From positions 1 through 53,775 of the forward strand of contig NZ_AXCW01000005.1 in NCBI RefSeq assembly GCF_000603945.1: a stretch of DNA of 53,775 nt, read 5' to 3'. The position numbers were made by a program, and so were the translations under genes. The notes below the pieces were generated by a model. The model did no database searches, was not told the DNA's origin, and was given only the letters and a program-made list of their open reading frames with translations. Source of the stretch: Actinotalea ferrariae CF5-4. Lineage in GTDB: Bacteria; Actinomycetota; Actinomycetes; Actinomycetales; Cellulomonadaceae. This document shows, piece by piece, positions 43,051-51,052 of this stretch; the first letter of the stretch is position 1, and each line of letters opens with the position of its first letter.

Positions 43051-43815
43051 ATGCCGGATGTTCCCGCGGCGCGCGCGGCCCTGCGCATCGTCACGCACCT
43101 CGCGCACCACAGCGAGCCCGTGCCGGCGTCGACGATCGCGCGCGAGCTCGGGCTTCCGCGGTCGTCGACGTACCAGCTCATCCGCGTGCTGCAGGAGGAG
43201 GGGTACGTCGTCCACTACCCCGAGCTGCGCGCCTACGGGCTCGGCGGGGTCGTCGCCGAGATCGGGTCGAGCGTGCTGCAGGCGAGTCGGCTCGCGCGCC
43301 TCGCGAACCCGCTCATCGAGCGGCTCGTCGCCGAGGCGCCCGTCCCCGCGGTCGCGCAGCTCGCGGTGCTGAGCGGATCGGACGTCTCGTACGTCGGCCA
43401 GGCCTCCGCCCCGCGCGCTCCGACGACGGTCGCACGGCTCGGCGTGCGACTGCCCGCGCACCTCACGGCGACCGGGCGCGCGATGCTCGCCGCGCTGCCC
43501 GCCGCCCAGGTGCGGGCGCTCTACCCGCACCGCGACGCCCTCATCACCCGGCACGGCATCGGGCCGGCGACCCTGCGCGAGCTCGACGGGATCCTCGTCG
43601 AGGCGCGCGAGCGCGGCTGGGCCGGCGAGCACGGAGAGATCACGCCCGACTACTCCTCCGTCGCCGCCGCGGCGACCGACCGCACCGGCTACCCGAGTGC
43701 GGGCATCGGCCTGACCTATCGGGGCGAGGCGGTGGATGCCCTCGCCGAGGCCGCGCTCGCGCGCGCGGTGCGCGCGTCCGCCGACGCGCTGACGGCCCGT
43801 CTCACGGGGCGCTGA
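43051..43815 (+). CDS. IclR-family regulator, probably of the hut genes
   Basis: 254 residues. N-terminal winged helix: AARAALRIVTHLAHHSEPVP then ASTIARELGLPRSSTYQLIR and VLQEEGYVVHYPELRAYGLG. C-terminal effector domain: VGQASAPRAPTTVARLGVRL, PAHLTATGRAMLAALPAAQV, ERGWAGEHGEITPDYSSVAA and TYRGEAVDALAEAALARAVR. Divergent from hutH; IclR-type regulators next to hutH-hutU are common in actinobacteria. The intact frame contrasts with its broken target genes. Confidence 0.88.
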   Translation: MPDVPAARAALRIVTHLAHHSEPVPASTIARELGLPRSSTYQLIRVLQEEGYVVHYPELRAYGLGGVVAEIGSSVLQASRLARLANPLIERLVAEAPVPAVAQLAVLSGSDVSYVGQASAPRAPTTVARLGVRLPAHLTATGRAMLAALPAAQVRALYPHRDALITRHGIGPATLRELDGILVEARERGWAGEHGEITPDYSSVAAAATDRTGYPSAGIGLTYRGEAVDALAEAALARAVRASADALTARLTGR

Positions 43816-43826
43816 GCGGATTCAAA

Positions 43827-43840
43827 TGTCACGCGTGACA
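43827..43840. promoter_or_regulatory. Perfect 14-bp palindrome TGTCACGCGTGACA before the redox operon
   Basis: Lies 41 bp before the first redox gene and 12 bp after iclR. Perfect dyad symmetry is typical of TetR-like or other dimeric repressors; no candidate regulator other than the IclR protein is adjacent. Confidence 0.55.
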
Positions 43841-43880
43841 GAATTCGCTGCATGGGGAAGGGCGACGAGGAGGATCGGCC

Positions 43881-44582
43881 ATGATGCTAGGAGCACGATC
43901 GGGGGGCACGGTCGCCCTGCGACACCTCGTGATGGCGGCGATAGCCCTCGCGCTCGCGGGGGCGGCCTGGGCGCTGTACAGCTCCTGGAGCGCCGACATG
44001 AGGCTCTGGAAGTCGCTCGGGGTGTCCGCGATCGGGCTGCTCTGGTGGGCCATCATCATCGGACCGCTCGCCCGCCTGTGGCCTCGACTCTCCGGGCTGG
44101 TCCCCTGGCGACGAGAGGCCGGGATCTGGTTCGCTCTCGTCAGCGCGCTCCACGGCTACCTCGTCTGGGACGGCTGGGCCCGGTGGGATGTCGCCGGCCT
44201 TCTTGGGTACCAGTTCTCACCGGAGTCGGGACTCTACCTGCGAGCAGAGCCCGGCTTCGGCCTCGCCAACCTCCTCGGCGTCGCTGCGCTCGGACTCGGC
44301 CTCGCGCTCGCCGCGACATCCTTCGATCGTGCCGTCGCGTTTCTCGGGATCGGCTCATGGAAGTGGATGCACACTCTGGCCTATGCGGCCTTCTACCTCG
44401 TCACGCTGCACGTGCTCTACTTCGCCTTCATCCACTATTCGCCATCACCGACGAGGCTGACGATCTACGAACCGAATCCGCTCCGCTACTACTACCTGGC
44501 GTTGTTCCTGACCGCGGTCGGCGCTCAGGCCTCTGCATTCACCGCCGCCGTCTGGCGCCGACAGAAGGTCGGAGCGCTCTGA
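43881..44582 (+). CDS. Ferric-reductase-like transmembrane protein (heme b type)
   Basis: 233 residues with GAGGAGG ahead of ATG 43881. About six hydrophobic spans: LRHLVMAAIALALAGAAWAL, SLGVSAIGLLWWAIIIGPLA, WFALVSALHGYLVW, LANLLGVAALGLGLALAATS, WMHTLAYAAFYLVTLHVLYF, YYYLALFLTAVGAQ. His residues in spans 3 and 5 (ALHGYLV; MHTLAY; TLHVLY) are placed as in heme-b ferric reductase/MsrQ-like proteins. It lacks the FAD/NAD domain, which is encoded separately two genes downstream. Predicted to pass electrons across the cytoplasmic membrane; acceptor unknown. Confidence 0.7.
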   Translation: MMLGARSGGTVALRHLVMAAIALALAGAAWALYSSWSADMRLWKSLGVSAIGLLWWAIIIGPLARLWPRLSGLVPWRREAGIWFALVSALHGYLVWDGWARWDVAGLLGYQFSPESGLYLRAEPGFGLANLLGVAALGLGLALAATSFDRAVAFLGIGSWKWMHTLAYAAFYLVTLHVLYFAFIHYSPSPTRLTIYEPNPLRYYYLALFLTAVGAQASAFTAAVWRRQKVGAL

Positions 44583-44622
44583 TGCGGTCGAACAGGCGTC
44601 GACCTGGCGCGGAACTCCCCCG

Positions 44623-45183
44623 ATGAGAGGTGCACTGCGAGCGACTGGTCTCGCGCTGATCGGACTGAGCCTCGTCCTCCCTCTCGCCCTGCTGTCGGTC
44701 GTCGTCGTCGCGGCCGAGCAGCAGGTGACCAGCAGAGCGTCCGCGGCACAGCAGAGCGAGACCCCCGCTCCCTACGCGCAGACGTTCGCGATGACGATCC
44801 TCGAGGAGCAGCGAACGATCGATCTGTGGCTGGTCGACCTGGATACGGAACCGTTCTTCCGTCAGACCATCACAGCGGGCGGCACGGTCGTGTCCGACCA
44901 GATCTACCGATTCGATGAGCGCGCCCTCTACACGTCGGATGACGTATCCCCGGACGCGCCGGCCTGGTCCGTGCTGTCTCCTGTGGAGCCGGAGGCCCTC
45001 GGGCTCCCCGATCTCTCCGCTGGACCGGCGCAGTGGGCGGCGCAGTTCGGGGCGGGGGAGCAGCAGATCCCTCTCGCTGACGGCACCACGGTGAACGTGG
45101 TCATCCACGCAGTGGATGACCCCATCGATCCGGCGATCTTCACGCTCCCCCCCGACGCCGTCGTGACGCCGGCCGGGCCGTAG
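44623..45183 (+). CDS. Membrane-anchored extracytoplasmic protein of unknown function
   Basis: 186 residues. One N-terminal hydrophobic span (ATGLALIGLSLVLPLALLSV then VVVAAEQQ) acts as signal or anchor. The rest is soluble, acidic and Cys-free: TFAMTILEEQRTIDLWLVDL, YRFDERALYTSDDVSPDAPA, IPLADGTTVNVVIHAVDDPI. I recognise no family. Located 40 bp after the heme-protein gene and one base before the reductase gene, so likely an external partner or substrate-side component of the redox module. No heme-binding CxxCH motif is present. Confidence 0.6.
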   Translation: MRGALRATGLALIGLSLVLPLALLSVVVVAAEQQVTSRASAAQQSETPAPYAQTFAMTILEEQRTIDLWLVDLDTEPFFRQTITAGGTVVSDQIYRFDERALYTSDDVSPDAPAWSVLSPVEPEALGLPDLSAGPAQWAAQFGAGEQQIPLADGTTVNVVIHAVDDPIDPAIFTLPPDAVVTPAGP

Positions 45184-45184
45184 G

Positions 45185-45937
45185 GTGCGGGGCGATGACC
45201 GGCCGCAGGCCATGGAGACGCAGGGATCGTCGGTGAGAGGGCACGTCGCTCGGCGACGTTCATGGCTGACCCGCATCGTGGATCGGAGAGTGATCGCTCC
45301 GGATGTGATCGAGATCTCGGTGAGCCGCCCCCCGGGCTTCGATTTCGACGCGGGGCAGCACGTACAACTGGGCGTCCTCGCACTGGACGGACGCGACCCG
45401 CATGGCCGTTCGCGCGTCTTCTCGATAACCTCGTCGCCCAACGACAGAGACATCCTGGCCGTCGCCTTTCGACGGTCTCCGAGCGCCTACAAGCGGACCC
45501 TCGCCGGCCTCGCCTTCGGTTCGACGGTCAGGCTGTCGGGACCTTACGGCCACGTGACGCTGACGAGGAAGTCGGACAGGCCCCGCGTCCTGGTCGCGTT
45601 CGGCGTCGGAATCACCCCTCACGTGAGCATGATTCGCTTCGCTTCCGAGGAGGCGCTGGACGTCCCCATCGCCGTGCTGCACGTCGCGAATCACGAGAGG
45701 CGCGTCGCCTATGCGGATGAACTCACTCGGTGCGCTGCGGAGAACCCCGCGATCCGGCTTCTCGCTCGATCCTCCTCACTGGCTCTCGCCGACCTGGAGC
45801 GGGCTCGTGACGAGCACCCGCACGCGATCTGGTACCTCTCCGGCCCTCCCACTCGAGTGGGTAGCGCTGTCGCCGACCTCCGGGGTCTCGGGGTGCCGGA
45901 GCGGGACATCTTCACGGAGGAGTTCATCGGCTACTGA
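45185..45937 (+). CDS. FNR-type FAD/NAD(P)-binding oxidoreductase
   Basis: 250 residues from GTG 45185; ATG 45212 and GTG 45233 are in frame and the latter has AGGGA upstream. FAD domain: VISVSRP-like IEISVSRPPGFDFDAGQHVQ and RSRVFSITSSPNDRDI, the RxxS/T FAD signature; RLSGPYGHVTL is the second. NAD(P) domain: LVAFGVGITPHVSMIRFASE (G-rich loop) and IWYLSGPPTRVGSAVADLRG, ending FTEEFIGY like ferric-reductase/oxygenase reductases. It should feed electrons from NAD(P)H to the heme membrane protein encoded upstream, rebuilding a split ferric-reductase-type chain. Confidence 0.85.
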   Translation: MRGDDRPQAMETQGSSVRGHVARRRSWLTRIVDRRVIAPDVIEISVSRPPGFDFDAGQHVQLGVLALDGRDPHGRSRVFSITSSPNDRDILAVAFRRSPSAYKRTLAGLAFGSTVRLSGPYGHVTLTRKSDRPRVLVAFGVGITPHVSMIRFASEEALDVPIAVLHVANHERRVAYADELTRCAAENPAIRLLARSSSLALADLERARDEHPHAIWYLSGPPTRVGSAVADLRGLGVPERDIFTEEFIGY

Positions 45938-46013
45938 CACCGGGATGCGTGCCGCGGGCGACCCGGCGGGCTGACTCGCGTGGGTCACCGGCTCCTGCGA
46001 CGGGGGGAAACGA

Positions 46014-49000
46014 TCAGCAGCTCGGTGACGACTCGTACCCGACGTGGAGGTCCGCGAGGGTCCGGCCGGCCGCGACGAACGCACGGAAGTCGTCGACGCT
46101 CGTGACCAGGGGAACGCGGGGAAGCATCTTCGTCAGCTCGGGAGCGAACTGCGCGCGGTAGTCCGGGGAGTGCAGCAGCCCGTAGACGTAGAAGAACACG
46201 TCGTCGGCCGTGATGACCTCCCCGTACGCCTCCCCGTACTGCGCCAGGATCGCAGCGGTGATGTTGTCCTTCCGGCGATACCCGGCGACCACGTCCGGAG
46301 CGGCGTCGTCGGCGAAGTGGAAGGCGCCCTGTTCCTCCCTGTCGCTGTTCACCTTCTCCCAGGTCCAGCGCGGGAAGAACTGGCCCGTGTACGAGTAGAA
46401 GCTAAGGTCAGGAAGCTGATCGGTTGCGAGCACTGCGAACTCGGCCGCGGGCCGCGGCGCCATCACAAAGAATCCGAGGTTGTCATGGTTGGGCGTTGGG
46501 AGGATCGCCGGCAACTGGTATCGCCGCTCGTTCAGCCGGGAGTCGTAATACACCCTCTGCTTGAAGAAGGGTCGGTAGAGGGCACTTCCAATCTTCGCTG
46601 CGTCGAACGTCAGGACCTCGGCTGCCCGGAGCGTCGCCTCCAGTGAGCCGCTCCAGCTGATCTGTCTTGAGTCTCGCGGCAGTTCGCGGTCAATGCTCGC
46701 GACATACCGCTGTACGGCCTCGTTGTAGAAGCTCACGGTATGACGAACTTGTGACGCAAGCTGAGCTTCAGACGAGTTGTAGACCCAGGCGTCGCGGTTC
46801 GTCTTCAAGCCTCCGGAGAACATCCGAAAGACCGCCGAAGGGTCACCCTTGGCGCCGAGCGGCGCGAACGCCTCGAATGCGTCCCCACGCTGGTTGATCC
46901 AGTCCCCGGCGGCATTGGGAGTGATCGTCTCCCAGTCGATCAGCGCGAGGTCGTCGCGGCCGACGATCTCCAGCTTCTCCTCGCGGCTGAGGTAGTCACC
47001 GATGTCCTTGTAGTGAAGCCGTGGGGCGCCGGCCGCGTCGGGCTTCTTGACCAGGAAGGTGATGGCGACGGTGTTGCGCGAGCCGGCTCCGAACACCTTC
47101 CCGCCCTCGCGCCGGGAGAGCTCTCCAGCGGTCCGCTGGTTCCCGCGGAGGTTGTAGATGTAGATGACGGCGAACTCGTCGACGAGGGCCTTGCGCAGCC
47201 CATCGGCGGTGTTCGCGTCCAGGAACCCGCCGTTGGTGACGAACCCGATGACCCCGGCGTCCTTGATCCGGTCTGACGCCCAACGGATGGCGCGGATGTA
47301 GGAGTCGTACAGGCTGTTCTTGTTCGTGGCCGTCGACCGGGCTGCGTAGGTCTTCTCGATGGCCCGGTCGAGGGTGGGGCACTTGACGTTAGCGTTGTTG
47401 TCGTTGGCGCTGCCCTGCCCGACCGAGTACGGGGGATTGCCGATCAAGACTCTGATGTCAAGGCCGAGCTGGCGTGCAGCGCGTTCGTTGTTGGTGGGGA
47501 AGACGGCCGTGTCCAGAACGTCGCCGTCCTCGGTCATCTGGAAAGTGTCGGTCAGGACGATGCCGTCGAACGGCACGTACCCGGCGTCCGGGTCCTGCTC
47601 GGTCAGCAGCCCATGAAGCGTCGCTTCGATGTTGATGGCGGCGATGTAGTACGCCAGCAGCAGGATCTCGTTGGCGTGCAGCTCCTGGGTGTACTTGCGG
47701 AGCAGGTCCTCGGGCTTGATGAGCCCGGACTCCAGGAGCCGGACGATGAACGTCCCGGTGCCCGAAAAGGGATCCAGTACGTGCACGCCTTCGTCCGTGA
47801 GCGAGGCCCCGAACTCGGTGTTCAGCAGGTGCTCGACCGAGCGAATGATGAAGTCGACGATCTCCACCGGTGTGTACACGATGCCCAGGGACTCGGCCGC
47901 CTTGGGGAACGCGAGCTTGAAGAACTTCTCGTACAGCTCAGCGACGATCCGCTGCTTGCCGGCGGCGTTGTCGATGCCCTCGGCTCGCAGGCGCACAGAC
48001 TCGTAGAACCGGTCCAGGGTCTCGTTCTCGACGTCGAGGTTGTGCTCGTCCAGGGCGTCGAGCATGTCCTGCATGACCCGAGAGACGGGGTTGTGCTGCG
48101 AGAAGGCGTAGTCGGCGAACAGGGCGTCGAACACCGGTCGGGTGATCAGGTGCTGGGCGAGCATGTTGACCGCATCGGTGCGGCTGATGGAGTCGTTGAG
48201 GTTCGCCCGCAGCCCGGCCAGGAACGTCTCGAAGCGGCCCTGGACAGGCAGGTCCGTGTCCTCAAGAAGGGTGGTGATGCGGGTGACGTGCCGGTCGGCG
48301 ATGACGGCGACGTCCTTGGCCCAATCCTCCCAGTACCGGCGGTCCCCGACCTTGGTCACGATCTTGGCGTAGATCGCTTCGCGCCACTGGTCCAGCCACT
48401 GCAGGTTCAGCGTGCCCTGGGTGCCCTTGCCGGGGGTGGAGTCCGCGGCGCCGTCGTCGTCGCGGCCGCCACCGCCGACACCGATGATCTGGATGCGGTC
48501 GTCCCGCCCCCGGTTCAGCTCGATCTTGTTGACCATGGCGTTGAAGCGTTCGTCGTGGGCGCGCAACGCCTGCAGCACCTCCCACACCACGGCGTACCGG
48601 GTGTTGTCCCGCAGAGCGTCCTCCGGGGCCATCCCGGCGGGGATGCCGATCGGCAGGATGATGTAGCCGTACTGCTTGCCCGGGGCAAGGCGCATCACCC
48701 GCCCGACGGACTGGACGACGTCCACGACCGACTTGCGGGGGTTGAGGAACATCACCGCGTCCAGGGCGGGGACGTCGACGCCCTCGGACAGGCACCGGGC
48801 GTTGGACAGCACCCGGCACGTGTCCGGTTCGGTGGTGGCCTTGAGCCAGTCCAGGCGCTCGTTGCGGACCAGGACGTTGAACGTGCCGTCCACATGCCGC
48901 ACCTCGCACCGCAGCGGGGAGTCGGTCGGCGCGGTCGGGGCGTCGTCGTCCGGGGCGTCCGGGGTGGTGATGCGCTGGTACTCGAGGTAGTCGTGGACGA

Positions 49001-49324
49001 CCTCGCCGAACATCTCCGAGAACTGCTTGGACTTGGCGATGGTGCCGGCGAACGCGACAGCCCGGGTCATGGGGGCGTGGTCGCCGCCGAAGCCGGACTC
49101 GGCGTGGCCGCGCTTCGCGAGGCCGTTCCAGCACCCGACGATCTTGGCGACGTCGTCCAGGCGCAGCTCGGAGTTCTCGTCGGCGAGCTGGGTCTGGAAG
49201 GTCCGGGAGACCTCCTTCTCGTCCACCGCCAGGACCAGGACCTTGTAGTCGGTCAGCAGGCCCTTCGCGACCGCCTCGCCGAACCCGAGGCGGTGGAACT
49301 CCGGCCCGTACAGGTGCGGGTCGG
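46014..49324 (-). pseudogene. Type ISP restriction-modification enzyme, central part (helicase C-half, methyltransferase, start of recognition domain)
   Basis: About 1100 residues of a larger single-chain enzyme. It begins abruptly at LYGPEFHRLGFGEAVAKGLL; the N-terminal nuclease and the first helicase lobe with Walker motifs are missing. Present are the second helicase lobe (VLSNARCLSEGVDVPALDAV; VVQSVGRVMRLAPG), a helical coupler (YEKFFKLAFPKAAESLGIVY), then an N6-adenine methyltransferase with motif I DPFSGTGTFIVRLLESG and motif IV LIGNPPYSVGQGSAND, then recognition-domain sequence (RYQLPAILPTPNHDNLGFFV; YSYTGQFFPRWTW). It ends after DLHVGYES with a short foreign tail and stop; the true C terminus is at 40727-41118. 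The open frame extends upstream through the tRNA gene but that part is not coding. Restriction is not expected; methylation is doubtful without the recognition end. Confidence 0.85.
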
Positions 49325-49400
49325 CAGGTCCGGGTCGTCCCCGGACGGTGCAGCAGGACGAGGCAGCGCCGCCTCGTCCTCGTCCCCGCCCAGAACGACG

Positions 49401-49430
49401 AGAGCCGGGGACCTGGTGGTCCCCGGCTCT
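49401..49430. terminator. 13-bp-stem hairpin at the right edge of the island
   Basis: AGAGCCGGGGACC - TGGT - GGTCCCCGGCTCT, perfect stem, 28 bp downstream of the tRNA-Leu 3' end. Differs from the left-edge hairpin by two compensating stem positions and the loop. A CCTGGGG/CCCCAGG inverted repeat follows at 49435-49452. Confidence 0.65.
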
Positions 49431-49457
49431 GCGACCTGGGGGATTCCCCAGGGTTCT

Positions 49458-49476
49458 GTGGGCAAGGGGGGACTTG
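49458..49476. repeat. Right attachment site within tRNA-Leu
   Basis: GTGGGCAAGGGGGGACTTG, identical to 33663-33681. It covers the 3' end of the tRNA gene, the usual target of tyrosine recombinases, and the gene remains intact on this side. Confidence 0.8.
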
Positions 49477-49541
49477 AACCCCCACGTCCTTTCGGACACT
49501 GGCACCTGAAGCCAGCGCGTCTGCCATTTCGCCACTTGCCC
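49459..49541 (-). tRNA. tRNA-Leu (anticodon CAG)
   Basis: Folds as a class II tRNA of 83 nt: acceptor GGGCAAG/CTTGCCC, D arm from TGGCG, anticodon stem CTGGC/GCCAG with loop TTCAGGT (anticodon CAG), a variable arm GTCCGAAAGGAC, T arm GGGGG-TTCAAGT-CCCCC, discriminator A. CCA is not encoded. The 3' end is the right attachment site of the island. A tRNA-Leu beside fhaA is a known conserved arrangement in actinobacteria. Confidence 0.95.
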
Positions 49542-49806
49542 GCGACGGACGAGGTTAGCACGGTGCGGGAGGCGGTTCCGAACCCGCGCGGGCTCCGCAA
49601 GGACGACCGACAGGACACCCGACAGGACACCCGACCGACCGCACCGCCCTGTGCTCAGCACGGCCGCCGCGCACCCCTCATCCGCACCTCACCCACGCTC
49701 ACCCGCCGTCGTCCCGGCGCGACCTGGGACCGGCGGATACCATCACCAGGGACCTGTGCAGGTCCGGCCCGATCACGGGACGTCCCCCTGACGGGAAGGA
49801 GGTGGC

Positions 49807-50514
49807 ATGGGAGTCCTCGACCGGTTCGAGAAGGGCGTCGAGCGCGTCGTGAGCACGGCGTTCGCCAAGGCGTTCCGCAGCGAGGTCAAGCCGGTGGAGC
49901 TCGCGAGCGCCCTGCGGCGCGAGGTGGACGACCGCGCCGCCGTCGTCGGCCGGGACCGCACCGTCGTCCCCAACGACTTCACCATCGAGCTGTCCCCCCA
50001 GGACCACGAGAAGGTCCTCGCGTGGGGCGCCGAGCCGCTGGCGGACGAGCTCGCCGCGAGCGTGACGGAGCACGCGACGCAGCAGCGCTACGCCTTCGTC
50101 GGCCCGGTGACCGTCGTCTTCGTCGAGGACGACACCCTCGAGGAGGGCCGCTTCCAGGTCCGCGGCGCCACGGTGCGCGGCGCCGTCGCGCCCGCCACCA
50201 CGGTCGCCGCCTCCATGCGCCACCCGCTCGTCGACATCGACGGCCAGCGGTACCTGCTCACCGGCCCGGTCACGGTGATCGGCCGGGGGAGCGAGGCCGA
50301 CATCATCGTCGACGACCCGGGCATCTCCCGGAAGCACCTGGAGATCCGGGTCACGCCCGACGGCGTCGTCGCGACGGACCTCGGCTCGACCAACGGCACG
50401 TTCGTGGAGGGGCACCAGGTGCCCGCCGCGACGCTCGTCGACGGCAACACCATCACGATCGGTCGCACCCGGATCCTCTTCTGGACCGGCGTCGACGACG
50501 CCGAGGACGGGTGA
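49807..50514 (+). CDS. fhaA: FhaA: DUF3662 and FHA domain protein
   Basis: 235 residues with GGAAGGAGGT before the ATG. N-terminal DUF3662: MGVLDRFEKGVERVVSTAFA, KAFRSEVKPVELASALRREV, PNDFTIELSPQDHEKVLAWG. C-terminal FHA domain: VTVIGRGSEADIIVDDPGIS, RKHLEIRV, TDLGSTNGTFVEGHQVPAAT; Arg, Ser and Asn for phosphothreonine binding are present. In Mycobacterium FhaA is a Ser/Thr-kinase partner that binds the phosphorylated MurJ (MviN) pseudokinase domain and tunes peptidoglycan synthesis. First gene of the fhaA-fhaB-pstP-ftsW/rodA unit. The 265 bp upstream to the tRNA hold a short direct repeat of ACAGGACACCCG near 49611 but no gene. Confidence 0.94.
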   Translation: MGVLDRFEKGVERVVSTAFAKAFRSEVKPVELASALRREVDDRAAVVGRDRTVVPNDFTIELSPQDHEKVLAWGAEPLADELAASVTEHATQQRYAFVGPVTVVFVEDDTLEEGRFQVRGATVRGAVAPATTVAASMRHPLVDIDGQRYLLTGPVTVIGRGSEADIIVDDPGISRKHLEIRVTPDGVVATDLGSTNGTFVEGHQVPAATLVDGNTITIGRTRILFWTGVDDAEDG

Positions 50515-50521
50515 CGCCGGG

Positions 50522-51046
50522 GTGAGCGAGCTCACGATCACCCTGCTGCGGCTGGGCTACCTGGTCCTCCTGTGGCTGTTCGTCCTGGCCGCCATCGGCG
50601 TGCTGCGGCGCGACCTCTACGGCACGCGCATCGTCCGGCGCCTGCGCCGCGAGCAGAACCCCCTGGCGGCCCCCGCCGGCCCGCCGCCCGGCGCGTCCCC
50701 CGCGGACGGCCGGCAGGGCGAGCCCCGGTCCACCCCGATCCCGCGCCGGGACGCCGGGCCGCGACGGCTCGTCGTCACGGAGGGACCCCTGCGCGGCACG
50801 ACCCTGCCCCTGGCCACCTCGGCGATCCTCATCGGCCGGGCCCCGTCGTGCACCCTCGTGCTCGACGACGACTACTCCTCCTCCCGGCACGCCCGCGTCT
50901 ACCCCGAGGCCGGCCAGTGGTTCGTCGAGGACCTCGGCTCCACCAACGGCACCTACGTGGACCGTCAGCGCGTCGAGGCCCCCACCCCGGTACGCCCCGG
51001 CTCGCAGATCCGCGTGGGGCAGAGCACCCTCGAGCTGCAGAGGTAA
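50522..51046 (+). CDS. fhaB: FhaB/FipA: membrane-anchored FHA domain protein
   Basis: 174 residues. An N-terminal hydrophobic span (LTITLLRLGYLVLLWLFVLA then AIGVLRR), a basic Pro-rich linker, then an FHA domain: RGTTLPLATSAILIGRAPSC, YSSSRHARVYPEAGQWFVED, LGSTNGTYVDRQRVEAPTPV. The phosphothreonine-binding Arg, Ser, Asn set is intact. FipA in Mycobacterium links FtsZ and FtsQ in division and is a target of the PknB-type kinase and the phosphatase encoded next. Gap to fhaA is 7 bp and to pstP 6 bp. Confidence 0.93.
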   Translation: MSELTITLLRLGYLVLLWLFVLAAIGVLRRDLYGTRIVRRLRREQNPLAAPAGPPPGASPADGRQGEPRSTPIPRRDAGPRRLVVTEGPLRGTTLPLATSAILIGRAPSCTLVLDDDYSSSRHARVYPEAGQWFVEDLGSTNGTYVDRQRVEAPTPVRPGSQIRVGQSTLELQR

Positions 51047-51052
51047 GCCCGC

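Larger units (their letters stand above)
41119..46030. other. Foreign ~4.9-kb segment inserted in the type ISP gene
   Basis: Left boundary: hutU fragment fused to the type ISP C terminus near 41118. Right boundary: the type ISP frame breaks after HVGYES, near 46030. Between them are hutU', hutH, an IclR gene and a three-gene redox unit. Base composition and codon style (more A/T, GGATG-type words in the redox genes) differ from the flanks. No transposase, terminal inverted repeat or clear target duplication is visible. Confidence 0.65.
33663..49476. mobile_element. Genomic island integrated at tRNA-Leu(CAG)
   Basis: About 15.8 kb bounded by 19-bp direct repeats of the tRNA-Leu 3' end with matching hairpins at both edges. 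Outside it the gene order is ordinary chromosome (RsbQ/GGDEF on the left, fhaA operon on the right). Inside are an unknown gene, an EcsC gene, a defence-type operon and a nested foreign segment. No integrase, excisionase or transfer gene remains, and the type ISP gene is cut beside the right edge, so the element is probably a deleted, immobile remnant. Confidence 0.7.

Noticed and set aside
49325-49661. Upstream extension of the type ISP reading frame
   Set aside because: It passes through the tRNA-Leu gene and a hairpin; similarity begins only at LYGPEFHRLG.
47613-50525. 970-residue plus-strand frame over the type ISP gene, tRNA and fhaA
   Set aside because: Composition is Arg/Gly/Val-rich antisense product and it crosses an intact tRNA gene.
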